A stretch of DNA of 5,675 bases from Acidovorax delafieldii (GCA_002327945.1 DCVY01000150.1:18200-23874); one strand, 5' to 3'. Counted from the stretch's first letter, positions 1 through 5,675 are shown. The notes: generated by a model not told the origin, from the letters alone. Program-made: numbers and translations.

Positions 1-300
1 GCAACACCGCCAGGGCCGAAAAGATGCTTTTTTTATGTGCCAGATAGCGTAAAACACTGCACCAGATGCCGTCATTGCGCTCCACGCGGGCGATGCGCGT
101 CCCGTGTCACAGCGCAGGCGACAGAGGGCTTGATGCACGCCACGAATTCGAATGCGCGCCGAACGATGCCCAGAGAAAGCCACAAGGACCAGCACGGCGG
201 AACTTGCTTCGCTTTCCATCGCGATCAGAGCACGTTGGACAAACGCCCACGGCCTTTGTGCACGCGGCCTCCAATTACCGCACGCAGGTACCATGGCCCG
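1..300. other. Stretch without a supportable gene, upstream of the SRAP gene
   Basis: I see no convincing gene here. A hand count gives about 60% GC, lower than the genes to the right, and the first 60 bases are clearly AT-richer (about 48%), with a run of seven T at 28-34. The frame of the SRAP gene is open back to position 37, but those 88 codons give a Cys/Arg/His-rich product with no family resemblance, and the SRAP domain begins exactly at 301. On the minus strand a frame is open from an ATG at 219-217 to the left edge (73 codons). It could be the start or the remnant of a gene lying further left, but codon quality does not support it. The promoter of the SRAP gene should lie here, yet no good -35/-10 pair or CTGT-N8-ACAG LexA-type box stands out. 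Confidence 0.5.
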
Positions 301-1110
301 ATGAGCACCCATTACGAAACCCTGCAGCAAGCCGATATCTACCACGAGGCGTTTGCGGTGGAGCCCCCGGTGGCCTTGGGCGAGCGCCACCTGTGGCCGC
401 GCAAGCCCGGCTTTTTCATCGTGCATGCGGCCACGGCAGCGGCCATGACAAACCCTGCGTCGTCACCTTCACCCCAGCCCGAGGCGCCCTCCGAGCCACA
501 GACCGGGCGGCAGCCAGCACCTGCGGATGCGGGCGCCGAAGCCCCCAGCCCAGCCCCCGCCCGCCCTGCGCAGCAGCGCGTGCTGGTGCCCGCGCAGTGG
601 GGCCTGGTGCCGCACTGGGTCAAGTCGGCGTCCGACGCCAAATTGCGCGCGCCCAAGCTGGTCAATGCCAAGTCCGATACCGCCTCCACCGGCACGGCGT
701 TTCGCGATGCGTGGCTGAACGGCCAGCGCTGCATCGTGCCCATGGCCGCGTTTTATGAAGACGACCTGCGCAGCGGCAAGGCCGTGCCCACCCGCGTTGC
801 GCGGGTGGACGGCAAGCCCATGGGCGTGGCGGGGCTGTGGGCACGCTGGCAGGGGGCAGATGGCGAGGTCATCATCAGCTACTGCCTGCTCACGGTAAAC
901 GCCAACAACCACGCGCTGCTGCACCGCTACGGCCAGCCGGGCAGCGAAAAGAGCATGCCCGCCATCCTGAACGAAGGTGCCTACGATGCGTGGCTTACGG
1001 CCCTCCCCGAAAAAGCCAAGGAGTTCATGCGCCAATATGCGGCGCAGTGGCTGCTGGCCAACCCGGTGGAGAAGAAGGCTGACAAGGTGCCCAAGGGCTT
1101 CCTCGGCTGA
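301..1110 (+). CDS. SRAP-domain protein (HMCES/YedK family), apparently lacking the catalytic Cys2
   Basis: The product is 269 aa. SRAP proteins bind abasic sites in single-stranded DNA and form a thiazolidine crosslink through Cys2 after Met removal. Family marks in order: the N-terminal segment with His4-Tyr5-Glu6; WPR at 32-34; QWGLVPHW at 99-106; NAKSDT at 122-127 (usual form NARxE); RCIVPMAAFYE at 143-153; GLW at 178-180; LLTVNANNHALL at 196-207; EKSMPAIL at 216-223; WL at 231-232. Active-site Asn122 and Glu153 are present. Residue 2 is Ser (codon AGC), where relatives have Cys in an N-terminus like MCSHYE, and the expected His just before the EKxMP segment appears to be Gly211. Residues about 46-92 form a Pro/Ala/Ser-rich insert. 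Position 301 is chosen because the domain starts exactly there; the AGG at 286-288 is a weak, distant ribosome site. The gene converges on the exporter operon and shows no functional link to it. Family assignment is firm; activity is doubtful. Confidence 0.88.
   Translation: MSTHYETLQQADIYHEAFAVEPPVALGERHLWPRKPGFFIVHAATAAAMTNPASSPSPQPEAPSEPQTGRQPAPADAGAEAPSPAPARPAQQRVLVPAQWGLVPHWVKSASDAKLRAPKLVNAKSDTASTGTAFRDAWLNGQRCIVPMAAFYEDDLRSGKAVPTRVARVDGKPMGVAGLWARWQGADGEVIISYCLLTVNANNHALLHRYGQPGSEKSMPAILNEGAYDAWLTALPEKAKEFMRQYAAQWLLANPVEKKADKVPKGFLG
445..576 (+). other. Pro/Ala-rich low-complexity insert inside the SRAP domain
   Basis: Residues 49-92 of the SRAP protein are almost entirely Pro, Ala, Ser, Glu, Gln and Gly, including a PSPAPARPAQQ stretch. 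They sit between the WPR...FFIV segment and the QWGLVPHW segment, where relatives that I remember have a loop of roughly 20 residues. The reading frame is intact through it. It is probably a disordered, surface-exposed loop expansion. Confidence 0.7.
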
Positions 1111-1136
1111 GAGGCTGAGAGGCTCAGAGGCTGAGA
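1105..1136. repeat. Four-copy 8-bp tandem repeat GGCTGAGA across the SRAP stop codon
   Basis: Copies lie at 1105-1112, 1113-1120, 1121-1128 and 1129-1136. Copies 1, 2 and 4 are identical; copy 3 is GGCTCAGA, one G-to-C change. The TGA stop of the SRAP gene (1108-1110) lies in copy 1, so a change in copy number beyond it leaves the protein unaltered. It looks like a slippage-generated repeat. Confidence 0.9.
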
Positions 1137-1143
1137 GTCTTTT
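1115..1143 (+). terminator. Possible weak terminator after the SRAP gene
   Basis: The changed third repeat copy creates CTCAG (1123-1127), which can pair either with CTGAG at 1115-1119 or with CTGAG at 1131-1135, each with a 3-nt AGG loop. The second hairpin is followed by AGTCTTTT (1136-1143). The stem has only 5 bp and the T-run is short, so this would be a weak intrinsic terminator at best. On the minus strand no T-run follows, so it would not stop transcription from the exporter operon. Confidence 0.25.
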
Positions 1144-1146
1144 GCC

Positions 1147-1196
1147 TGGCACCCAAACGGGCGATGAATGGATGAACCTCGCAGAGGTGCCATCGC
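1147..1196. repeat. Inverted repeats in the convergent intergenic region
   Basis: TGGCACC (1147-1153) is the perfect reverse complement of GGTGCCA (1186-1192), with a 32-nt loop. GCGATG (1161-1166) pairs with CATCGC (1191-1196) as a competing arm. No T-run follows on either strand, so I do not call an intrinsic terminator. It may form structure at the 3' end of the exporter transcript, just past the channel gene's stop. Confidence 0.3.
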
Positions 1197-1202
1197 AGGC
1201 GA

Positions 1203-2708
1203 TCAACTGCCGTGGCTGGACTGCGGCGCGCCCGCCCAGCCCGCGCCTACGGCCTGGTACAGCGCGGCGCTGCCCAGCAAGCGCCGGGCCTGGGCAGCGA
1301 CCAGATCGGTGCGAATTTGCTGCACCTGCTGCTGGGCGATCAACAGTTGCAGGTAGCTGGCGGAACCCAGTGCGTATTGCCGCTGCATGGACTGCAGACT
1401 GCCCTGCGCGGCGGCATCGGCGCCGGTCTGCGCGGCCAGTGCCTGGGCGTCGTTGTCTAGTGCGCGCAGCGCATCGGCGACGCTGCGCAGGGCCTCGAGC
1501 ACCACGCCCTGGTAATTGGCGGCGGCAGCGTCCAGTGCCGCCAAAGCCGCGCGCTTTTCGGCCGGTAGCGCCGGATTGAACACCGGCTGTGTGATCTGGC
1601 CGATCAGGCTCCACACGGAGGCAGCACCGCCCAGCAAGGCGCCCGTGGTCAGTGCCTGCGAACCCAGGCTGGCACTGAGGTTGACTTGCGGGTACAGGCG
1701 CGCCACCGCCACACCATAGTCTGCATTGGCCGCATGCAACAGTGCCTGGGCGCCCTGGATGTCGGGGCGCAGGCGCACCCACTCGGACGGGATGACCAGC
1801 GGTAGCTCGGCCGGCAGCGTGAAATCGTTCAACGTGAAGCTGTGCAATCCCTGCGCCGTGGGCGCCAGCCCGGCCAGCGTCGCCAGCAGGTGGCTGCTTT
1901 GCTGGTGCTGCTGGCGCAGCAACGGCACGCCGGCCCGCGCCTGCTCGACCTGCGCCTGCAGCGCCAGCACCTCGCTGTGCGCGGCCTGGCCTAGGCGCAG
2001 GCGCTCGCCGGTGATGTGCAGCTGCGCCTCCTGCGTTTGCACGATGGCCTGCAGCGCCTCGATTTGCGCCGCCAGCCGCGCCTGCGTGATGGCAGTGGCG
2101 ACGATGCTGGCCGCCAGGTTCAGCCGCGCGCCCTCGCGCTGGTAATGCCGGTAGTCGGTGCGTGCGCTCAGGGCCTCCAATGCGCGCCGGTTGCCGCCGG
2201 CCAGATCGAGTGTGTAGCGCACGCCGATGCTGGCGCTGTACTGGCTGAAGCTGCGCCCTTCTCCCGGCAGCCCTTGTGCGCTGGGGGACATGCGCTGGCG
2301 CTGGCCACCCGCACTGGCATCGACGCGGGGCAGCTGCGTGGCGCCGGCCTGTGCTGCGCGCATCTCTTGTGCCTGGCGCAGCGTGGCCTCGGCAGCGGTC
2401 AGTGTCGGGCTGGCCACCAGTGCCTGGTCGATCAGTGCGTCCAATGGCGGCGAACCGAACCGGTGCCACCACGGCGCGGCCATGTCCATATCGGCCGCCC
2501 AACGCTGCGCCTGGCCCGGCGCTGCGCCGCCCGGTGCGGTGTGCAACGGTTGCGCCGCCGCCAGCAGCGCTGCGCTCCCGGGCGGTGCTGGCGGACGAAA
2601 GTCAGGACCGGCAGTGCAGCCAGCCAACAGCGCCACCCAGACGACGGCGGCCAGTGGTGTCGGGGTGCGGACAGTGCGCACGGACGCATGCATCTTCAGG
2701 GGTGCCAT
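1203..2708 (-). CDS. NodT/OprM-family outer-membrane efflux lipoprotein (TolC-like channel)
   Basis: The product is 501 aa, the usual length for this family. Trimers form a beta-barrel in the outer membrane with a long periplasmic alpha-tunnel, giving the exit duct of a tripartite exporter. The N-terminus is a lipoprotein signal: basic residues at 5-14, a hydrophobic stretch 18-29, and lipobox LLAGC with Cys31 followed by Thr, which fits outer-membrane sorting. The classic GPDFRPP follows at 34-40, then WWHRFGSPPLDALI at about 80-93. Two outer-membrane efflux repeats follow; the second starts near the SEWVRLRPDIQGA segment and includes LYPQVNLSASLG. Start 2708 is chosen because AAAGGA (2719-2714) lies 5 nt upstream and the lipoprotein signal begins there; an internal ATG at codon 6 is a less likely alternative. 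It is the last gene of the operon, 16 nt after the small membrane protein gene, and it converges on the SRAP gene. Confidence 0.95.
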   Translation of the reverse strand: MAPLKMHASVRTVRTPTPLAAVVWVALLAGCTAGPDFRPPAPPGSAALLAAAQPLHTAPGGAAPGQAQRWAADMDMAAPWWHRFGSPPLDALIDQALVASPTLTAAEATLRQAQEMRAAQAGATQLPRVDASAGGQRQRMSPSAQGLPGEGRSFSQYSASIGVRYTLDLAGGNRRALEALSARTDYRHYQREGARLNLAASIVATAITQARLAAQIEALQAIVQTQEAQLHITGERLRLGQAAHSEVLALQAQVEQARAGVPLLRQQHQQSSHLLATLAGLAPTAQGLHSFTLNDFTLPAELPLVIPSEWVRLRPDIQGAQALLHAANADYGVAVARLYPQVNLSASLGSQALTTGALLGGAASVWSLIGQITQPVFNPALPAEKRAALAALDAAAANYQGVVLEALRSVADALRALDNDAQALAAQTGADAAAQGSLQSMQRQYALGSASYLQLLIAQQQVQQIRTDLVAAQARRLLGSAALYQAVGAGWAGAPQSSHGS

Positions 2709-2713
2709 GGTGT

Positions 2714-2719
2714 TCCTTT
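2714..2719 (-). promoter_or_regulatory. Ribosome binding site of the outer-membrane channel gene
   Basis: AAAGGA on the minus strand is 5 nt before the ATG at 2708. It decides this start over longer in-frame starts up to position 2909, which would overlap the preceding small gene and add a non-signal-like leader. Confidence 0.8.
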
Positions 2720-2724
2720 GGAGT

Positions 2725-2994
2725 TCAACCAGCACGCCGCGCCGCGGTGCGCGGCAGCACACGCCAGGCAAAGACGGCAATGGCCGTCCACAGCCCCACA
2801 CCCGCCACTGCACAGGCAAAGCCGGGCAGAAAATTGAACCAGCGCACAAAAGGCACATAGGCACCGGCTGTGGAGCGCGCCGCGCCATGGATGAACAGCA
2901 CCGAGCCACCCTCTTTGAGGGTCATCGGGCCAAAGGCCATGGCCCCTATCGATACGGCCCGGGCCCAGGCGCTGCGCTGCGCGTGTTGTGGCAT
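2725..2994 (-). CDS. Small membrane protein of the exporter operon, unknown function
   Basis: The product is 89 aa and carries no domain I can name. Residues 13-22 are hydrophobic, followed by PMTLKEGGSVLFIHG (23-37) and GAYVPFVRWFNFLPG (44-58). A continuous hydrophobic region covers about 55-80, rich in Ala, Val, Gly and Trp, and the tail RTAARRAG is basic. I expect two or possibly three membrane segments in the inner membrane. I recall similar motifs (SVLFIxGxAR, YVPFVxWFNF) in small uncharacterised proteins, and believe they can sit beside this kind of ABC exporter, but cannot verify this. Reality of the gene is supported by a strong AAGGA ribosome site (3005-3001) 6 nt before the ATG, by fitting between the ATPase (20-nt gap) and the channel gene (16-nt gap), and by a membrane-protein composition. 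It could be an accessory or assembly subunit of the transporter; that is inference. Confidence 0.8.
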   Translation of the reverse strand: MPQHAQRSAWARAVSIGAMAFGPMTLKEGGSVLFIHGAARSTAGAYVPFVRWFNFLPGFACAVAGVGLWTAIAVFAWRVLPRTAARRAG

Positions 2995-3000
2995 GGCTTG

Positions 3001-3005
3001 TCCTT
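3001..3005 (-). promoter_or_regulatory. Ribosome binding site of the small membrane protein gene
   Basis: AAGGA on the minus strand is 6 nt before the ATG at 2994. It lies in the 20-nt gap after the ATPase stop, next to a run of seven C (minus strand, 3014-3008). This is the main evidence that the small gene is translated. Confidence 0.8.
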
Positions 3006-3014
3006 GTGGGGGGG

Positions 3015-3725
3015 TTATTCAAGAGGGCGGCCTTCGCCCATCTCCTCGTGCGTCACGCCGTCGCGGATGCGGTAGATGCGCTGGAAGGTGGGGATGATTT
3101 TTTCGTCGTGCGTGACGACGATGACGGCGGTTTCAAACTTGCGCGCCATGTTGTTGAGGATTCGGATCACGGCCAGGGCGCGTGCGCTGTCCAGGGGCGC
3201 GGTGGGCTCGTCGGCCAGGATGACGGGCGGGCGGTTGACCAGGCCGCGTGCAATCGAGATGCGCTGTTGCTCCCCGCCCGAGAGTTGGGCCGGCATGGCG
3301 TGCGCGCGGTGCTGTACATCGAGCGCCGTCAGCAACTCCAGCGCCCGGGCGCGGGCCTGGGCATTTGGCACACCGGCCAGCATGGGCAACAGCGCGACGT
3401 TGTCGGTGGCATCCAGAAACGGAATCAGATAGGGCGCCTGAAAGACAAACCCAATCTTGTCGCGCCTGAGCGCGCGCAGGTCGCGGACCTTCCAGCCGTT
3501 GTCGTAGATCACCTCGTCGCCCAGGATCATGCGCCCCGCCGTCGGGTCGATGACAGCGCCCAGGCATTTGAGCAGCGTACTCTTGCCCGAGCCGGACGGC
3601 CCCACCAGCCCGACGACTTCGCCGGGACCGACTTGCAGGTTGACGTCTTTCAGCGCGTGCACTGCTGTGTCGCCCTTGCCGTAGCTTTTGCTCAGACCTT
3701 GCACGCGGATACCTTTGGCAGACAT
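3015..3725 (-). CDS. ABC exporter ATP-binding protein (LolD/MacB/DevA type)
   Basis: The product is 236 aa, a full-length single nucleotide-binding domain that drives the permease encoded just upstream. All motifs are present: Walker A GPSGSGKST (42-50), Q-loop Gln96 in FVFQAP, signature LSGGEQQR (148-155), Walker B VILADE (168-173) with catalytic Glu173, D-loop PLD (177-179) and H-loop His206 in VVTHD. The class fits the lipoprotein/macrolide/glycolipid exporter group (LolD, MacB, DevA) rather than importers. The C-terminus continues as IPTFQRIYRIRDGVTHEE, which I remember from exporters of this operon type. The ATG at 3725 lies 4 nt after the permease stop, with AGGGTGA as a possible ribosome site inside the end of the permease gene. 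Nothing suggests loss of activity. The substrate is unknown. Confidence 0.95.
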   Translation of the reverse strand: MSAKGIRVQGLSKSYGKGDTAVHALKDVNLQVGPGEVVGLVGPSGSGKSTLLKCLGAVIDPTAGRMILGDEVIYDNGWKVRDLRALRRDKIGFVFQAPYLIPFLDATDNVALLPMLAGVPNAQARARALELLTALDVQHRAHAMPAQLSGGEQQRISIARGLVNRPPVILADEPTAPLDSARALAVIRILNNMARKFETAVIVVTHDEKIIPTFQRIYRIRDGVTHEEMGEGRPLE

Positions 3726-3729
3726 GGCG

Positions 3730-4932
3730 TCACCCTATGGCCTGGGCCGGATCCACCCGCAGTGCCATGCGGATGGCGACCAGGCTGGCGATCACGCAAA
3801 TGCCGAGCACGGCAAAGAATCCGGCCACGGAATCCATGGGCATGAGCAGCACGTATTTGGGAAAGAGCGGCGCCGCAAACGTGGCCGAGATCTTGCCCAC
3901 CACGAAACCGATCACCCCCAGCACCAACGCCTGCTGCAGGATCATGGCGGCGATGGTGCGGTTGCGCGTGCCAATGAGCTTGAGCACCGCGATCTCTCGA
4001 ATCTTGTCCATCGTCAACGAGTAAATGATGAAGGCCACGATGGCGGCACTGACCACGGCAAGGATGGCCAGAAACATGCTGATCTGCCGCGCCGACGTGG
4101 CGATCAGCTTGCTGACCAAGATTTCTTCCATCTGCGGGCGCGTGTAGGCCGTCAGGCGCTTCCAGCGCTGGATGGCCTGGGCCACGTCGTGCGGCGCGTG
4201 GCCAGGCTGCACGGTCACCAGCACGGCATTGACGAAGGCATTGGTGCTTTGCGAGGCGATCACCGCCTCCAGCAGGCCGGGCACCGCCGGTCGGTTGAAG
4301 GCCGGGTTGGCCTCGGTGCGGCGGCGGCTGTGCCAGATGGCGTCGTTGTCTTTCAGGAACTGCGCCTCTTGTGCGTCCTTGAGCGGGATGAACACCATCG
4401 GGTCGCCACTGGACGACACCATGCGCCGCGTCAACCCGACCACAGTGTAGTGGTTGCGACGCACAGTCATGCGCTCGCCTAGCCTGAAGCCAGCCGCCAC
4501 GTCGGCCACAGCCTCGTAGTGGCCGCGCGTGACCTGGCGCCCATCCACCAGGTGTGGCGGCCAACCCGGCGTGGTGCCGGCGGAACCTGGCGCGATGCCC
4601 ACCACCATGGCGCGCACGTCGCTGCCGCCCTTGCGCACCTGCGTGGTCAGGTAGGTAACGTTGGCGGCCTGGGCAACGCCGGGCAGCGCCAGGATGCCGC
4701 GGTAGAGGTCGTCCTGCAGGCTGGACGATTCGGCATAGGGCCCGAGCGTGTCTTTTTGCACCACCCAAACATCGGCGCGGCTATTCTCAAGCAGTGCCTT
4801 GCCGTCGTCCACCATGCCGCGGTACACCCCGGCCATGATCAGCGTGACACCTATCAGCAGGCCCAAGCCCACGCCGGTGAAGACGAACTTGCCCCACGCA
4901 TGCAGGATGTCGCGACCGGAGAGGCTGATCAT
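3730..4932 (-). CDS. ABC exporter permease, MacB/DevC type (FtsX domain)
   Basis: The product is 400 aa with the type VII exporter topology: a short cytoplasmic start, membrane helix 1 at about 16-37 (FVFTGVGLGLLIGVTLIMAG), a large periplasmic domain from about 38 to 275, then three helices at about 284-307, 326-348 and 368-391. Between helices 2 and 3 lies the coupling segment REIAVLKLIGTRNRTI (312-327), typical of FtsX/MacB permeases contacting the ATPase. It ends in VDPAQAIG, the usual type of terminus. Unlike MacB, the ATPase is a separate protein, as in DevC/DevA. Such pumps use helix motion to drive substrate from the periplasm through the adaptor and outer-membrane channel rather than across the inner membrane. 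The start at 4932 overlaps the adaptor stop (ATGA) and has AGG (4940-4938) 6 nt upstream; the frame's extension to 5115 lies wholly inside the adaptor gene. Confidence 0.94.
   Translation of the reverse strand: MISLSGRDILHAWGKFVFTGVGLGLLIGVTLIMAGVYRGMVDDGKALLENSRADVWVVQKDTLGPYAESSSLQDDLYRGILALPGVAQAANVTYLTTQVRKGGSDVRAMVVGIAPGSAGTTPGWPPHLVDGRQVTRGHYEAVADVAAGFRLGERMTVRRNHYTVVGLTRRMVSSSGDPMVFIPLKDAQEAQFLKDNDAIWHSRRRTEANPAFNRPAVPGLLEAVIASQSTNAFVNAVLVTVQPGHAPHDVAQAIQRWKRLTAYTRPQMEEILVSKLIATSARQISMFLAILAVVSAAIVAFIIYSLTMDKIREIAVLKLIGTRNRTIAAMILQQALVLGVIGFVVGKISATFAAPLFPKYVLLMPMDSVAGFFAVLGICVIASLVAIRMALRVDPAQAIG
4929..4932 (-). other. ATGA stop/start overlap coupling adaptor and permease
   Basis: On the minus strand, ATG of the permease (4932-4930) and TGA of the adaptor (4931-4929) share bases. 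This is a standard arrangement for coupled translation of two subunits of one complex. Confidence 0.9.
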
Positions 4933-5675
4933 GGCGCACCTGCGGTCACGCGCTCCACCACATGGATGCGGCTGCGCGCCGTCAAGGGCTTCTCGCTGTA
5001 AACGACCACCTGGTCGCCTTCGTTCAGCCCTGCCAGCACCTGCACATGGCCATCGAGGTCGGCCATGCCCAGTTGCACTGGCACAAATTGCAGCGCGCCC
5101 TGCGCCCAGCGCCACACGCCCGTCTGGCCACCGACGCGCTGCACGGCGGCATTGGGCAGCACGGTTTGTGTCGCCAGCGCCGGCAAATCGATGGTGACTT
5201 CGGCCAGTTCACCGAGTGGCGGCAAGGGCGCTGGCAAGGCATCGAACACCACCTTGGCCAGCGTTTCTTCGGTGACAGCGTCAGCCAGCGGTTCGACGCG
5301 CAGCAGCCGCCCTGGCAGCGCCTGGCCGGCGCGCGAGCGCAGCACCACGCGCGCCGGCAGGCCCGCCCGCAGGCCATGGGCGTTGATCTGGTCCAGGCGC
5401 ACGTTGATCCACAGGCTGGCCGGGTCCACCACCTCCACCACCGCCTGGCCCGCCACCACGGTGGTGCCGGGTTCGGCAAAGCGCAGCGTCACCAGGCCAT
5501 CGGCGGGCGCCACCAGGCGCAAATGGCGCCGCTGCGTGCCGATGGCGGCGCGCTCGGCGCGCACACGGGCAGATTCGGCTTGCGCGGCCGCCACCGCGGC
5601 ATCGGCCACCTGCAGTTCTTGCTGCTTGGCGGCGGCCAGCTCTTCACTGGTCGAGCGCACGGCCAGCAATTGCGC
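4929..5675 (-). CDS. Periplasmic adaptor (HlyD/MacA/DevB family), N-terminus cut by the window edge
   Basis: The last 248 residues are visible; the frame is open to the right edge, so the true start is outside. Counting from the first visible residue: a helical arm rich in Ala, Glu and Gln at about 5-50 (second half of the coiled-coil hairpin), the C-terminal half of the lipoyl domain at about 53-85 (LVAPADGLVTLRFAEPGTTV), a beta-barrel domain at about 88-165 beginning LWINVRLDQ, and a membrane-proximal domain to the end, with LPNAAVQR and GLNEGDQVVVYSEKPL. Missing parts are the signal or membrane anchor, the first lipoyl half and the first hairpin arm. The protein bridges the inner-membrane permease and the outer-membrane channel. 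A TTG at 5669 is only an internal Leu codon. The stop overlaps the permease start by 4 nt, so the two are likely translationally coupled. DevB or MacA-like are equally good descriptions. Confidence 0.93.
   Translation of the reverse strand, partial: AQLLAVRSTSEELAAAKQQELQVADAAVAAAQAESARVRAERAAIGTQRRHLRLVAPADGLVTLRFAEPGTTVVAGQAVVEVVDPASLWINVRLDQINAHGLRAGLPARVVLRSRAGQALPGRLLRVEPLADAVTEETLAKVVFDALPAPLPPLGELAEVTIDLPALATQTVLPNAAVQRVGGQTGVWRWAQGALQFVPVQLGMADLDGHVQVLAGLNEGDQVVVYSEKPLTARSRIHVVERVTAGAP

Noticed and set aside
19..34. AAAAG-ATG-CTTTT hairpin with a run of seven T, as a possible terminator on the plus strand
   Set aside because: The stem is five mostly A-T pairs and would be unstable; no gene is seen ending before it within the window.
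105..123. TGTC...GACA inverted repeat as an SOS (LexA) operator for the SRAP gene
   Set aside because: Spacing and bases do not fit CTGT-N8-ACAG, and it lies nearly 180 bases upstream of the start with no promoter recognised nearby.
37..300. An N-terminal extension of the SRAP gene from an ATG at 37
   Set aside because: The frame is open, but the added 88 residues are unlike any SRAP protein, and the family's N-terminus must begin right at residue 1 for catalysis; position 301 matches this exactly.
469..2502. A 677-codon open frame on the minus strand spanning both the SRAP gene and most of the channel gene
   Set aside because: It is antisense to SRAP and a shifted frame of the channel gene, is extremely Arg/Gly/Ala-rich, and has no domain. 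High GC makes such long shadow frames common.
3008..3014. Run of seven G (C on the coding strand) between the ATPase stop and the small membrane protein gene, as a phase-variation tract
   Set aside because: It lies outside both reading frames and upstream of the ribosome site, so length changes would not switch either protein on or off.
2227..3075. A plus-strand open frame of 282 codons
   Set aside because: It lies antisense to the channel and small membrane protein genes, with no recognisable domain and no ribosome site that stands out.
3688..4482. A plus-strand open frame of 264 codons, His/Asp-rich
   Set aside because: It is antisense to the permease gene; the His/Asp/Gly/Arg-rich composition is typical of a reverse-strand shadow of a GC-rich membrane protein gene.

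Overview
The window looks like chromosomal DNA of a high-GC Gram-negative bacterium, most likely a betaproteobacterium of the Comamonadaceae type (Acidovorax or a relative). This rests on GC-rich third codon positions, on a complete tripartite envelope transporter with a lipoprotein outer-membrane channel, and on the style of the proteins. It is an inference, not a taxonomic assignment. I see no tRNA, rRNA, CRISPR array, insertion sequence or phage gene.

Layout. Bases 1-300 hold no gene I can support. Bases 301-1110 (+) encode a SRAP-domain protein (HMCES/YedK family). Bases 1111-1202 are a short convergent intergenic region; a perfect-register 8-bp tandem repeat (1105-1136) overlaps the SRAP stop codon. 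Bases 1203-5675 (-) are one tight operon, read from right to left: periplasmic adaptor (4929-5675, cut by the window edge), MacB/DevC-type ABC permease (3730-4932), ABC ATPase (3015-3725), a small membrane protein (2725-2994) and a NodT/OprM-type outer-membrane lipoprotein (1203-2708). Junctions are a 4-nt ATGA overlap, then gaps of 4, 20 and 16 nt, so the five genes are almost certainly co-transcribed from a promoter beyond the right edge.

Function. The operon encodes every part of a DevBCA/MacAB-TolC-like ABC exporter: ATPase and permease in the inner membrane, adaptor in the periplasm, and its own outer-membrane channel. The substrate cannot be read from the sequence. The small membrane protein between the ATPase and channel genes is the least understood member.

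Most interesting signal. The SRAP protein matches its family over its whole length, but the catalytic Cys2 is Ser (one base change from Cys), the position expected for the active-site His appears to be Gly, and a Pro/Ala-rich insert of about 45 residues interrupts the domain. Asn and Glu of the active site are kept. This suggests a SRAP paralog that has lost covalent abasic-site crosslinking, or a decaying copy. The transporter operon is an ordinary system in unusually complete form; I do not see clear evidence of a wholly new system here.
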